The notes under the pieces were generated by a model, which was given only the letters and a program-made list of their open reading frames with translations, did not search any database and was not told where the DNA came from. A stretch of DNA of 64,000 bases from Bacteroidales bacterium (GTDB lineage Bacteria; Bacteroidota; Bacteroidia; Bacteroidales; GCA-2748055), in assembly GCA_021738565.1 (NCBI GenBank), contig JAIPBT010000006.1:49893-113892 (forward strand), in the 5' to 3' direction. A program made the position numbers and the translations under genes. Below, one piece after another: positions 1-9,038 of the stretch; the stretch's first letter is position 1; each line of letters opens with the position of its first letter.

Positions 1-717
1 CTTAGATCGGTTATATGTTGCAAAGCGGTATATCTTATCTGCGATCATAATAAATGACAAAAATCCCGGGAAATGGCCATTTAACCAGGGAATCCTTGCA
101 ATGGATATCATAATGGAACAGTCATCCCGTCCTTGAAAGTGATTGCATTGAAGCCAAATCCAGTCAGAAGGCATGGACCTTCCCCAGTCCTTCTCAATAT
201 ATCCCTTGCCCCCGGTGAAATCGACAGTTTCACCATTGATATTCAATAACCCGTTAAGGCTGTGATTCATTGATACAATTCCGTGATAACATTCCATGAA
301 GGGTGCGTAGGTATACCATCCCATGATGCCGGGGGCAAGAAGTTTTTGCGGATACAATGAGATCTTGTTATACAGGATCTGTCCCTCGATCGAATATTTC
401 TCTCCTGAAAGGTCCATCTCAATATGGTTCTGCGTGATTGTATTATTTCCGATGGATACCCTGAGCCGTTTCCTGTCATATGAAAAACCCTCTATTGCAA
501 AACGGATGTAATCAGTATCACCACTCTTTCCGTTGATTACCTGTATAAAACTATGCGGATCATCGGAATGTGATACACCGAAAATAAACGACCAGATATA
601 CTTGCCTTGCAGGTCAACATGCTTGTAATACCAACCTTCGAAATAATTCTTATGATTTCTTCTCCCCTGATAAACCGGCGGGTGAAAAAGCCTGGGAAAA
701 AATGCAGGGAATCTCAT
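1..717 (-). CDS. Tocopherol cyclase family protein (C-terminus beyond the window)
   Basis: Continuous minus-strand reading frame of 239 codons that runs off the left edge. It carries the family hallmarks YFEGWYYK near residue 24 and GYIEKDWGRSMPSDWIWLQ near residue 180. This arrangement is typical of the tocopherol-cyclase-like lipocalin-type beta-barrel family (PF14249). In plants and cyanobacteria the family closes the chromanol ring of vitamin E; Bacteroidota and Firmicutes members are widespread and their substrate is unknown, so the tocopherol role should not be transferred. The start at 717 was chosen because the next residues match the usual N-terminus and an in-frame TGA lies about 100 bases upstream. 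No gene is visible between this start and tex. Confidence 0.85.
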   Translation of the reverse strand, partial: MRFPAFFPRLFHPPVYQGRRNHKNYFEGWYYKHVDLQGKYIWSFIFGVSHSDDPHSFIQVINGKSGDTDYIRFAIEGFSYDRKRLRVSIGNNTITQNHIEMDLSGEKYSIEGQILYNKISLYPQKLLAPGIMGWYTYAPFMECYHGIVSMNHSLNGLLNINGETVDFTGGKGYIEKDWGRSMPSDWIWLQCNHFQGRDDCSIMISIARIPWLNGHFPGFLSFIMIADKIYRFATYNRSK

Positions 718-911
718 TGATCTGGCATAATTGGTGCTACCGGAAAGATAGTAAAAATATGACACCGAAAACCGGCATCGGAGAATCTCAGGATGGTATA
801 AATTAAATACGTCATAATACCCTCAAGCACTGGCGCAAAAAAAAAGAATGAACAGAACCCTGGTTTCAGATCAGGGTGAGAGGTCAAAATAGATCATACT
901 GCAAATGCAAA

Positions 912-3050
912 TCAGCTTCCAAACTGCCGTACTCCTTTCATTGCCAGACTGATTCTGTTGCGTTTCTCATCAACATCAAGTACTTTAACCCGCACTTTTT
1001 GATTGATTTTGACCACATCATTGGGATCTTTTACAAACCGGTCAGCCAACTGGGAGATATGCACCAGTCCGTCCTGTTTCACTCCTACGTCAACGAAGGC
1101 ACCGAAATTGGTAATGTTTGTCACCAGTCCGGGAAGTTCCATACCAGGATTCAGATCTGAGACGTTCATAACATCTTTGGAGAATTCAAATACCTGGATA
1201 TCCTCTCTGGGATCACGTCCCGGTTTTTTCAACTCCGCAACAATATCCTTTAATGTTGGAATGCCGATGTTTCCAGATACATAGGTGTTGATATCCAGGG
1301 AATCGATCATGGACTCACTTTTGATCAATTCATCCAGATCGCATCCAAGATCACCGGCCATCCGTTCTACAACAAAATAGCTTTCCGGGTGGACAGCCGA
1401 ATTATCCAGTGGGTGGATGGCATTGCGAATGCGGAGGAATCCGGCACATTGTTCAAAAGCCTTATCTCCCATACGCGGAACCGACCTTAGGGATTCTCTC
1501 GAAGCAAACGGTCCGTTTTCTTTTCTGAAATTGATGATGTTTTTAGAAAGTACAGGACCAAGTCCGGAAACATAATTCAGCAGGTGGTGACTGGCGGTAT
1601 TTACATCAACTCCTACCATGTTAACACAACTTTCCACCACTTCGTCCAGCCCCTTCTTCAGCATTCCCTGATCAACATCATGCTGGTATTGCCCCACTCC
1701 AATAGACCTGGGTTCGATCTTTACAAGTTCTGCCAACGGATCCATCAGTCGCCGCCCGATGCTTACAGCTCCCCTGACCGTCACATCATAATCAGGAAAT
1801 TCTTCTCTTGCAACCTTCGATGCAGAATATATGGATGCTCCTGCTTCATTAACAACATACACCTGCACATCCTCCGGCATCCTGACCAGCCTGATGAACC
1901 GTTCGGTCTCCCTGCTGGCAGTTCCGTTTCCAATGGCGATGGCCTGAATTTTATACTGCTGAAGGAGGGCGCTTATTTTCTTTGAGGCGCCTGACCTGTC
2001 GGATTGCGGAGGATGCGGATAAACAGCGGCATTGTGCAACAGGTTTCCCTGTGCGTTGAGACAAACGACCTTGCATCCGGTCCGGTACCCCGGATCAATG
2101 GCCAGTATGCGTTTTTCTCCCAACGGTGAAGCAAGCAACAACTGTCTCAGGTTTTCAGCAAATACACGTATGGCTTCCTCATCTGCCTTCTCCTTGGAGT
2201 CTGACTTGAATTCATTTTCAATGGATGGAGCAAGCAGGCGCTTGTATGCATCGCGAACGGCAAGCTCCACCTGGATCGATACATCATTATTTCCCTTTAA
2301 AAAAAAATGAAAGAGATCATCCAATACTTTTGATGCAACTGGTTCGATGGTCACTTTTAAAAACCCTTCTGTTTCTCCCCTCCTGATGGCAAGTATGCGA
2401 TGACTCGGACATTTCCTCAACGGTTCATGGTAGTTAAAATAATCCCTGTATTTTGAACCTTCTTCCTCTTTTCCCTTTGCCACTTTTGAATAAATAACGG
2501 CTTCCCTGGTAAAATGCTGCCTCACAATGTTCCTTGCACGTTGGTTCTCATTGATCCATTCGGCGATAATATCCCTTGCTCCCTCCAAGGCTTCTTCAAC
2601 TGTTGGAACCTCGTCGCTTATGAATTCTGATGCACGCTGATCAAGCGACATTTCCTGCTGTTTCATAATGACCTTCGCCAGCGGTTCCAAACCTTTTCCC
2701 CTTGCCACACTGGCCCTGGTTTTCTTTTTGGGCTTATAAGGAAGATAAATATCCTCCAGCGCTTTCGGATCAAGTGTATCTTCTATCTGCTTGCGAAGCT
2801 CATCGGTAAGATTTCCCTGGGTGTCAATTGTTTTTAGGATATATTGCTGTCTTTTTTCCAATTCCTTCAATTGCTCGTATGTATCCCTGACCCCTGCCAA
2901 CTGAAGTTCATCCATACTTCCGGTTCGCTCCTTGCGATATCGGCTGATAAACGGAATGGTTGCCCCTTCATTGATAAGTTCAAGGGTGTTCTTAACCTGC
3001 ACCAGTCCAAGATTTAGCTTACTCGCAATTATCTCTTCATATATGATCAT
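912..3050 (-). CDS. tex: Tex-family RNA-binding transcription accessory protein
   Basis: Encodes about 712 residues in Tex architecture: an N-terminal helical/HTH region (about 1-190), a YqgF-like RNase H fold (about 310-440, beginning at RILAIDPGYRTG), helix-hairpin-helix repeats (about 480-550) and a C-terminal S1 domain (about 635-705, FGAFVDVGVKQDGLVHIS). Tex proteins bind nucleic acid and influence transcription and stress tolerance in several bacteria; the mechanism in Bacteroidota is not established. The frame is open to 3089, but the extra 13 residues are basic and unlike the family, while MIIYEEIIASKL fits the usual N-terminus, so 3050 is preferred. It appears monocistronic, divergent from rpe across a repeat-rich spacer. 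Confidence 0.93.
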   Translation of the reverse strand: MIIYEEIIASKLNLGLVQVKNTLELINEGATIPFISRYRKERTGSMDELQLAGVRDTYEQLKELEKRQQYILKTIDTQGNLTDELRKQIEDTLDPKALEDIYLPYKPKKKTRASVARGKGLEPLAKVIMKQQEMSLDQRASEFISDEVPTVEEALEGARDIIAEWINENQRARNIVRQHFTREAVIYSKVAKGKEEEGSKYRDYFNYHEPLRKCPSHRILAIRRGETEGFLKVTIEPVASKVLDDLFHFFLKGNNDVSIQVELAVRDAYKRLLAPSIENEFKSDSKEKADEEAIRVFAENLRQLLLASPLGEKRILAIDPGYRTGCKVVCLNAQGNLLHNAAVYPHPPQSDRSGASKKISALLQQYKIQAIAIGNGTASRETERFIRLVRMPEDVQVYVVNEAGASIYSASKVAREEFPDYDVTVRGAVSIGRRLMDPLAELVKIEPRSIGVGQYQHDVDQGMLKKGLDEVVESCVNMVGVDVNTASHHLLNYVSGLGPVLSKNIINFRKENGPFASRESLRSVPRMGDKAFEQCAGFLRIRNAIHPLDNSAVHPESYFVVERMAGDLGCDLDELIKSESMIDSLDINTYVSGNIGIPTLKDIVAELKKPGRDPREDIQVFEFSKDVMNVSDLNPGMELPGLVTNITNFGAFVDVGVKQDGLVHISQLADRFVKDPNDVVKINQKVRVKVLDVDEKRNRISLAMKGVRQFGS

Positions 3051-3137
3051 ATTTTTCCTTCTTTTACCATCAAAATTAATGTAATTCACTAAATATTCTT
3101 CTGCATTACCAAAAAATGAAACCTACATGACCAAATA

Positions 3138-3188
3138 TAGTTTCTGTCCATAATGTCCGATATACTCATACATTTTTAAATGGCACTA
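3138..3188 (+). repeat. Degenerate short copy of the TAGTGTCTGTC element
   Basis: A 51-bp stretch starting TAGTTTCTGTCCATAATG and ending GGCACTA. The left end differs by one base from the consensus TAGTGTCTGTCCATAATG seen in the longer copies, and the right end keeps the CACTA of the terminal inverted repeat. Its length is close to the 49-bp copy at 25976-26024. It lies in the divergent tex-rpe spacer. It could be a decayed copy; the right boundary is uncertain. Confidence 0.5.
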
Positions 3189-3212
3189 ATCTTAAATTAA
3201 TCGAAATTTTCC

Positions 3213-3220
3213 TATTTTTG
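3213..3220 (+). promoter_or_regulatory. Candidate Bacteroidota -7 promoter box for rpe
   Basis: TATTTTTG fits the Bacteroidota sigma-A -7 consensus TAnnTTTG. It lies 163 bases upstream of the rpe start, and the repeat copy at 3254-3358 sits between them, so the transcript leader would contain that element. No convincing -33 box was found. Confidence 0.35.
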
Positions 3221-3253
3221 AATTATGATTATTGTGAATTACAAACGTTTAAC

Positions 3254-3358
3254 TAGTGTCTGTCTATAATGCCCATAATCTTCGTTGTTGCTCCGCACGC
3301 CTTGATCTCGAACATTCGCTTCGCAGAGCTCGCAAGCTCGGTTTTGATCCAGCCACTA
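3254..3358 (+). repeat. TAGTGTCTGTC-family element, 105-bp copy
   Basis: Begins TAGTGTCTGTCTATAATG and ends TTTTGATCCAGCCACTA. The same ends occur in the copies at 23779 and 26027, while the centre differs. The ends pair imperfectly: the right end reads TAGTGGCTGGATC when complemented. The element lies between the candidate rpe promoter and the rpe start, 17 bases before the ATG. The centre holds several short inverted repeats (GAGCTCGCAAGCTC). It encodes no protein. Confidence 0.8.
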
Positions 3359-3375
3359 ACTAAAATATTTTTTAA

Positions 3376-4026
3376 GTGAATCATCTCATAGCCCCATCCA
3401 TACTGAATGCAGATCTGCTTCGTTTGGGAGAAGTAATCGCCATGCTCAATGAAAGTCAGGCTGACATGATCCACCTGGACATCATGGATGGTGTTTTTGT
3501 GCCCAATCTTTCATTTGGTTTCCCGATAATTAAGCAGATCAAGTCTGTAGCCGGGAAGCCCCTGGATGTGCACCTGATGATTGCGGATCCAAACAGGTAT
3601 ATTGAGAGATACAGGGAATCCGGCGCTGATTATCTGACTGTTCATTATGAAGTCTGCGAGGACCTTGCAGCGACATTGAAAAGGATATCAGGAGCCGGAA
3701 TGAAAGCATCTGTTTCTGTAAAACCCAAAACCGATGTTGCCCTCCTGAAACCTTTTCTTGAATACCTTGATATGGTTCTGATAATGACAGTTGAACCTGG
3801 TTACGGCGGACAGGAATTCATTGAAACCTCTTTTGAAAAAATCAGATTGCTCAGGAAGTTGATTGATGAAGCCGGGACCGGTACTTTGATCGAGGTGGAT
3901 GGCGGGATCGGAATGGATAACCTGGAACAATTAAGGGATGCAGGCGCAAATGTCTTTGTGATCGGAACCTCTATCTTCAGTGCTGAAAATCCTTTGAAGA
4001 TGATCTCTGAACTTAAGAATCTATAG
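3376..4026 (+). CDS. rpe: Ribulose-phosphate 3-epimerase
   Basis: Encodes 216 residues, the usual length for this (beta/alpha)8 enzyme, which interconverts D-ribulose 5-phosphate and D-xylulose 5-phosphate in the cytosolic pentose phosphate pathway. Diagnostic segments are MIHLDIMDGVFVPNLSFG (metal-binding His and Asp), DVHLMI (second metal-binding His), MTVEPGYGGQ and EVDGGIG (phosphate-binding loops and catalytic Asp). The start at MNHLIAPSIL fits the family. The stop codon TAG at 4024-4026 is also the first three bases of a short TAGTGTCTGTC repeat. The next gene converges on it with only 17 bases between the stop codons. Confidence 0.96.
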   Translation: MNHLIAPSILNADLLRLGEVIAMLNESQADMIHLDIMDGVFVPNLSFGFPIIKQIKSVAGKPLDVHLMIADPNRYIERYRESGADYLTVHYEVCEDLAATLKRISGAGMKASVSVKPKTDVALLKPFLEYLDMVLIMTVEPGYGGQEFIETSFEKIRLLRKLIDEAGTGTLIEVDGGIGMDNLEQLRDAGANVFVIGTSIFSAENPLKMISELKNL

Positions 4027-4046
4027 TGTCTGTCCAGTAGACTCTA
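4024..4046 (+). repeat. Minimal TAGTGTCTGTC element between convergent genes
   Basis: A 23-bp unit starting TAGTGTCTGTCC and ending GTAGACTCTA, like the right end GACAGACTCTA of the copy at 25976-26024. Its first three bases are the stop codon of rpe. Its last three (CTA, read as TAG on the minus strand) are the stop codon of the convergent oxidoreductase gene. Confidence 0.6.
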
Positions 4047-5249
4047 TAGTCCCCTGGCAAAATCTTCCAGGTAACTGAAATGATCCGTTAGTTTGCCTTT
4101 CCTTGCGATTGTAGCCCTGTCGATCATCCCCTGATCTCCCCTGCCGGTAAGGGCCGGAAATACATGAGCTGACAGCGCCCTCCCAAAATCCTCCGAAGCA
4201 TCCCTGGGCAATTCCCCTGGTAAATTGTCCACTGCCATCACGGTAATGACGCCATCACCAAAGGTACACTTTGCTTCCTTCTCTTCAACAGGGTCGTAAC
4301 CATACAGTGGATCCCCGATAGTGGAAGCCCTTGTGGTTGATGCAATTGGGCCGTTTATGTCGCAGCTTATATCAGCGATAACCTGCAGGGGCAATCCGGG
4401 AATCCGCAAGTCCTCATTTCCAAGAATCACCGGGGAACGCGGATCCCAGTAATGACAGGCCATATAAATATCCGTGACCATTGCAAAAGGTAGGAATGCA
4501 TTTTCATATTCTTCGGGAAAACTGATGAAATGATTAAAATCAAAATCCTGTCCGGTGGGATGCTTCGTGTAATGCCACGGATCAAGGCGGCTGAATACAG
4601 GACGATCGCGCATTCCGCTCAAATACGCTTCCGGAGAAACTTCCATGATACCTGCTGCTTTTAGCATCTCAACGGCGCCCAGGGCCACTCGCCCGCCACC
4701 TGTCATTGCTATCCTTACATCACCAGGATGAATACCAGCCAGTTGCTGCCTGACCCCGGCAAGACCTTCCAGTTTCCATGCAGGCCGCAAACGGTATGTA
4801 TTATTGCGCAAACCATAGGCCCTCAACCCATTGTAAGCACCTACGATACCGGCCCACCTGCCAAATGCCACAATACGGGTATTGTCTGCCCCGGTAAGGT
4901 ATTCATAATCGATCAGCGTAATATTTTTATCCAGGACCTGTTGCAGCAATTCTCGGTTGTAGGGTTGTTCCTTGGCAGTATGTGAGAAAAAAAGGTAGGT
5001 CTTCTCTTCAGTCAACTTATCTACTGCCACCTCTTTTACACCAAGAAGGAGATCGCAATCTGCAAGGTTGTCCGCTAATTTTATCCCTGCTTCTATGTAT
5101 TCATCATCTGTAAAACATCGGTCATCCGAGGGCTGAACAACAATCTCAAGTTCATCATGACTTTTCATTAATTCCCTGCACTGTGCCGGAGAAAGTGGAA
5201 CACGTTTATCTGGCGGTATTTTTGTCTCTTTCAGGATGCCTGCTTTCAT
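4044..5249 (-). CDS. AlaDH/PNT-family oxidoreductase, saccharopine dehydrogenase (LYS1)-like
   Basis: Encodes 401 residues with the alanine dehydrogenase/pyridine nucleotide transhydrogenase fold. The N-terminal half starts KAGILKETKIPPDKRVPLSP, the usual AlaDH/PNT N-terminal signature, and the NAD(P)-binding half has VRIAMTGGGRVALGAVEML near residue 180. AFGRWAGIVGAYNGLRAYG resembles the AFG-WAG segment of lysine-forming saccharopine dehydrogenases rather than true alanine dehydrogenases. Related Bacteroidota proteins are often labelled saccharopine dehydrogenase-like, but these bacteria usually make lysine by a DAP route, so the in vivo substrate is uncertain. It is transcribed alone toward rpe. 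Confidence 0.78.
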   Translation of the reverse strand: MKAGILKETKIPPDKRVPLSPAQCRELMKSHDELEIVVQPSDDRCFTDDEYIEAGIKLADNLADCDLLLGVKEVAVDKLTEEKTYLFFSHTAKEQPYNRELLQQVLDKNITLIDYEYLTGADNTRIVAFGRWAGIVGAYNGLRAYGLRNNTYRLRPAWKLEGLAGVRQQLAGIHPGDVRIAMTGGGRVALGAVEMLKAAGIMEVSPEAYLSGMRDRPVFSRLDPWHYTKHPTGQDFDFNHFISFPEEYENAFLPFAMVTDIYMACHYWDPRSPVILGNEDLRIPGLPLQVIADISCDINGPIASTTRASTIGDPLYGYDPVEEKEAKCTFGDGVITVMAVDNLPGELPRDASEDFGRALSAHVFPALTGRGDQGMIDRATIARKGKLTDHFSYLEDFARGL

Positions 5250-5445
5250 ATATTTCGAATTTTCGTATGTATACTTAATAAGTCAGAAAATTAATTTAAC
5301 CATTTGCACTACAACAATAAAAGGCCTGTTCAAGTTGCCCCCGGGTCTGTATGCCATCATCACCGTGAACCAAAATTTCAATAAATGAAAAAGTGCAATT
5401 TAAAATTAAAAAAGTTCGGGCCCATCTACAAAAACTAAAAATAAT

Positions 5446-5453
5446 TACTTTTG
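5446..5453 (+). promoter_or_regulatory. Candidate -7 promoter box for the S1/P1-type hydrolase
   Basis: TACTTTTG matches TAnnTTTG and lies 28 bases before the ATG at 5481. That spacing is usual for short Bacteroidota leaders. No clear -33 element at the expected distance. Confidence 0.45.
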
Positions 5454-5480
5454 AGCCTTACATTGAGCTGAATTTAAATT

Positions 5481-6590
5481 ATGAAACGAAATAAATCCCT
5501 GGTTATTCCGGTTGCACTTATCATTCTTCTTACACTTACAAGCTGGGGTAAGTCAGGACACTCGATCATCAGCTTCAGAATCAATTTGTCCTTCAATTAT
5601 GAAATGTCCTTCTTTAATGACTGGGTATTCTATCTTTCAGAACATGCCTCAGATGCAGATGAACGGAAGAAATATGATTCCAATGAAGCACCGAGGCACT
5701 ATATTGATATTGATAATTATCCGGATTTTATTGCAGATGGAAGCATTAATCAGTCGCTCGATTCCTGTATCAATGCATATGGTGAGGATTTTGTTGCCGG
5801 TAACGGTTTTTTACCCTGGGCTACAGCAGCCATGTACGATTCAGTCGTGAATTGCCTGAAAAGAGAAGATTGGGCTAATGCCAAAAAATATGCTGCCGAT
5901 CTCGGGCATTACGTGGCGGACGGTCACATGCCCATGCATCTGACAAGGAACTATGATGGTCAGTTTTCGGGCAATAAAGGCATCCACGCAAGGTACGAAA
6001 TCACCTTAATCAATAAGATCAGTGATCAGATCATTTACGAAGGCACCCCAGCATCCATTATTGAGGATGTTGAAGGTTATGTTTTTAATTACATATACAG
6101 AAATTATTCATATGTGGATTCCATTCTTATAGCCGATGACTATGCCGCTGAAATGGCAAACGGGAATACTTCAGATCTCTATTACAATGCACTTTGGGAT
6201 CGCACGGAAAACATTACGAACGAGTTATTCAGCAGGGCTTCCAATGCAATTGCAGAGCTCCTGTACACTGCCTGGAAAGAGGCAGGTAAACCGGGAAGTT
6301 CCACAACCGGAGAAATCAATGATGATGCAACCGGATTGTCATTGCAGCTTTTTCCCAACCCTGTCAGGGATCATTTGAATGTATCCTTTAAATCTCCCGA
6401 TCAGTCACCATTCAATGCCACCATATTCAATGCAAAGGGGCAACCCGAGAAATACTTCAATGATCATGAAATTACTCCCGGTCCTCAGAATTTCAGGTGG
6501 AGCACGGAAAGCCTTGGCAATGGAACCTATTTGTTTGTAGTGAGAACAGAGAACAATTGGAGTTCGAAAATATTCATGGTCGCACGGTAA
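5481..6590 (+). CDS. Secreted S1/P1-nuclease / zinc phospholipase C-like hydrolase with T9SS sorting domain
   Basis: Encodes 369 residues. A signal peptide (about 1-21) ends just before WGKSGH, so the mature protein would begin with Trp, the residue whose amino group binds zinc in the S1/P1 nuclease and phospholipase C superfamily. Further metal ligands are visible in the APRHYIDIDNYP segment and in LGHYVADGHMPMH (His-x3-Asp type). Residues from about 290 form a T9SS type A sorting domain (LFPNPVRDHLNVSF, ending NGTYLFVVRTENNWSSK), so export to the surface or medium is expected. Whether it cuts nucleic acid or phospholipid cannot be decided here. It stands alone. Confidence 0.85.
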   Translation: MKRNKSLVIPVALIILLTLTSWGKSGHSIISFRINLSFNYEMSFFNDWVFYLSEHASDADERKKYDSNEAPRHYIDIDNYPDFIADGSINQSLDSCINAYGEDFVAGNGFLPWATAAMYDSVVNCLKREDWANAKKYAADLGHYVADGHMPMHLTRNYDGQFSGNKGIHARYEITLINKISDQIIYEGTPASIIEDVEGYVFNYIYRNYSYVDSILIADDYAAEMANGNTSDLYYNALWDRTENITNELFSRASNAIAELLYTAWKEAGKPGSSTTGEINDDATGLSLQLFPNPVRDHLNVSFKSPDQSPFNATIFNAKGQPEKYFNDHEITPGPQNFRWSTESLGNGTYLFVVRTENNWSSKIFMVAR

Positions 6591-6784
6591 ACACCGTTAC
6601 CTGTAATGAGCCCTTTGTCTTTCAGAAAGCTGCTTCTGTCCATAGTCAAGCCGGCCTGCAAGGTCATCATGTTGTTCAAATAGCGATAAACCAATTGTTA
6701 TCCCCGGCAATTCAATTGCAGTAATTACAAAATCGACCCCTTAATATTAACATGTTTTATAGCATATATTATTTATAAGTTTTC

Positions 6785-6792
6785 TATCTTTG
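6785..6792 (+). promoter_or_regulatory. Candidate promoter of the leuCD operon
   Basis: TATCTTTG is a perfect match to TAnnTTTG, 73 bases upstream of the leuC start. The leader that follows contains no obvious leucine-rich leader peptide and no strong hairpin-plus-T-tract. Confidence 0.5.
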
Positions 6793-6865
6793 CAGCTCCC
6801 TCCCTGATCATCATATCAAGGGAACAGTATCTATTTGGATTCATGAATTAAAAAAACTGAGAAAA

Positions 6866-8266
6866 TTGGCAGGAAAAACATTATTTGATAAGGTATGGGA
6901 CGCTCATGTTGTGCAGGAGATACCAAAGGGTCCAGGTGTTGTATACATAGACAAGCACCTGATCCACGAGGTAACAAGTCCGCAGGCATTTGCCGGGCTG
7001 GATGCAAGGGGGCTCAAAGTGTTTCGTCCCCGGAACACAGTTGCTACGGTCGATCACAATGTACCCACAGTCAACCAGGAACTTTCAATTAAGGATGAAT
7101 TATCCAGGTTCCAGGTAAACAAATTATCGGAGAACTGCAGGAACCACGGGGTTGACCTGTATGGACTGAACCATCCCTACCAGGGAATCGTACATGTGAT
7201 CGGTCCGGAATTGGGCATCACGCAACCAGGAATGACAATCGTATGTGGTGATTCACACACATCAACCCACGGTGCCTTTGGAAGCGTTGCTTTTGGTATC
7301 GGAACAAGTGAAGTGGAAATGGTACTTGCTACGCAGTGTATACTTCAGCCCAAACCAAAAAAGATGCGCATCAATATTGAGGGAAAATTACACAAAGGGG
7401 TCAGGGCGAAAGACATCATACTGTACATCATATCCCGTATATCCACAAGTGGTGGAACAGGCTATTTCATTGAATATGCCGGATCAGCAATACGAAGCCT
7501 TTCCATGGAAGGAAGGATGACCATCTGCAACATGAGTATTGAAAGCGGGGCACGTGGCGGACTTATTGCGCCTGATGAGGTTACTTATGATTATCTCAGG
7601 GGAAGGGAGTTCGCTCCTTCAGGGACAGACTTCGATAAAGCTGTTGAACAGTGGGAAGCATTAAAAAACGATCCTGATGCAGTATTTGACAAAGAGTTAC
7701 ATTTTGCGGCCGAAGATATCCGGCCCATGATCACCTACGGGACCAATCCCGGAATGGGAACAATGATCAGAGGATCAATTCCGGGGGAGGAAGAATTGGA
7801 GATTGAGAGCATCAACAGTTTCAGAAAATCGATGCAATACATGGATTTCAGACCCGGGGCGAAGATTGAGGGAACCCCGGTTGACTATGTATTTGTCGGT
7901 AGCTGCACAAATGGAAGGATCGAGGACCTTCGTGAGTTCGCAAATTTTGTTAAAGGCAAAAAGAGAGCATCAAACATTACCGCCTGGATCGTTCCCGGAT
8001 CAAAACAGGTTGAAAAACAGGCACTGGAAGAGGGACTGGATAAAGTGCTTGAAGCGGCGGGGTTTGAGCTCCGTCAACCCGGTTGTTCGGCCTGCCTTGC
8101 CATGAATGATGACAAAATACCTGAAGGAAAGCTGGCAGTTTCAACTTCAAACAGGAACTTTGAAGGCCGCCAGGGGCCGGGGTCAAGGACAATGCTGGTA
8201 AGTCCGCTGACCGCAGCTGCTGTTGCTGTTACCGGAAAGGTTACAGATCCTTCTGAAATGATTTAA
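6866..8266 (+). CDS. leuC: 3-isopropylmalate dehydratase large subunit
   Basis: Encodes 466 residues, the normal LeuC length. With LeuD it isomerises 2- to 3-isopropylmalate (and in some bacteria citramalate to 3-methylmalate) using a [4Fe-4S] cluster. The cluster cysteines are in VGSCTNGR and [23 protein letters not shown] is the aconitase-family signature. The start is a TTG: the reading frame has no ATG or GTG upstream before a stop, and [15 protein letters not shown] begins as LeuC proteins do. First gene of the operon; leuD starts 12 bases after its stop. Confidence 0.96.
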   Translation: MAGKTLFDKVWDAHVVQEIPKGPGVVYIDKHLIHEVTSPQAFAGLDARGLKVFRPRNTVATVDHNVPTVNQELSIKDELSRFQVNKLSENCRNHGVDLYGLNHPYQGIVHVIGPELGITQPGMTIVCGDSHTSTHGAFGSVAFGIGTSEVEMVLATQCILQPKPKKMRINIEGKLHKGVRAKDIILYIISRISTSGGTGYFIEYAGSAIRSLSMEGRMTICNMSIESGARGGLIAPDEVTYDYLRGREFAPSGTDFDKAVEQWEALKNDPDAVFDKELHFAAEDIRPMITYGTNPGMGTMIRGSIPGEEELEIESINSFRKSMQYMDFRPGAKIEGTPVDYVFVGSCTNGRIEDLREFANFVKGKKRASNITAWIVPGSKQVEKQALEEGLDKVLEAAGFELRQPGCSACLAMNDDKIPEGKLAVSTSNRNFEGRQGPGSRTMLVSPLTAAAVAVTGKVTDPSEMI

Positions 8267-8278
8267 AGAACGTTTACT

Positions 8279-8872
8279 ATGGCTATAGAAAAATTTCAAA
8301 AATTGTTATCAACTGCCGTACCCCTGCCGATCGAGAATGTAGATACCGATCAAATCATTCCCGCCCGATTCCTGAAAGCTACCACCCGGGAGGGATTTGG
8401 CGAAAACCTTTTCAGAGACTGGAAGTTCGATAAAGCAGGGAACCCAAGGGAAGATTTTGTTCTGAACAATGACAAATACCACGGCTCTATCCTGGTGGCC
8501 GGAAAGAATTTCGGCAGTGGATCCAGCAGGGAGCATGCTGCCTGGGCAATTTATGACTACGGATTCCGGGCTGTAGTTTCCAGCTTCTTTGCAGATATTT
8601 TTAAAAATAATTCGCTTAACAACGGACTGTTGCCAGTGCAGGTAACTGATTCATTCCTGGCCGGATTATTCAAAGAAATTGAAGGGGATCCCAACACCAG
8701 GATAGAAATCAACCTTATTGAACAGGTGATCAGGATCCCCGCTAAAGACATCAGTGAGAAATTTGATATCAATCCCTACAAGAAAGAGTGTCTGTTGAAC
8801 GGTTACACGGATATAGACTACCTGATCAGCATCATGGACAGGATAGAAGAATTCGAAAGAAACAGAACTTAA
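8279..8872 (+). CDS. leuD: 3-isopropylmalate dehydratase small subunit
   Basis: Encodes 197 residues, matching LeuD. Characteristic segments are [14 protein letters not shown] near residue 20 and [16 protein letters not shown] near residue 75, the swivel-domain substrate-binding loop. It forms the heterodimer with LeuC encoded 12 bases upstream. It is followed by 166 bases of palindrome-rich DNA before the next operon gene. Confidence 0.96.
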   Translation: MAIEKFQKLLSTAVPLPIENVDTDQIIPARFLKATTREGFGENLFRDWKFDKAGNPREDFVLNNDKYHGSILVAGKNFGSGSSREHAAWAIYDYGFRAVVSSFFADIFKNNSLNNGLLPVQVTDSFLAGLFKEIEGDPNTRIEINLIEQVIRIPAKDISEKFDINPYKKECLLNGYTDIDYLISIMDRIEEFERNRT

Positions 8873-8895
8873 AATCCCAGCATGTCAAACTAAAA

Positions 8896-9006
8896 ATGAT
8901 ATTTATTAATCATACCCTCATACTAAGGTATAATGATTAAAAATATCATGTTAGAGCAAACCGGTTGCAACAAACCAATCAGCAGTTCAACTGCGGGCAA
9001 CCGGTT
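8896..9006 (+). promoter_or_regulatory. Structured spacer with nested inverted repeats inside the leu operon
   Basis: Two successive inverted repeats fill the leuD-synthase gap. The first pairs ATGATATTTATTAATCATAC (from 8896) with its near-complement ending at 8949, about 21 bp around a 10-base loop. The second pairs AACCGGTTGC (8959-8968) with GCAACCGGTT (8997-9006), a perfect 10-bp stem that encloses GCAGTTCAACTGC (8982-8994), itself a palindrome. Neither has a clear T-tract, so simple termination is not evident. Possible roles are mRNA processing or stability, an attenuator, or a regulator site. No known riboswitch class was recognised. Confidence 0.6.
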
Positions 9007-9038
9007 ACACGAATGATGAAATAAAAATTTTAGAACGT

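Noticed and set aside
6591..6784. Coding sequence between the S1/P1-type hydrolase and leuC
   Set aside because: The frames there are short extensions of shadow frames without conserved features; the stretch ends in an AT-rich promoter region.
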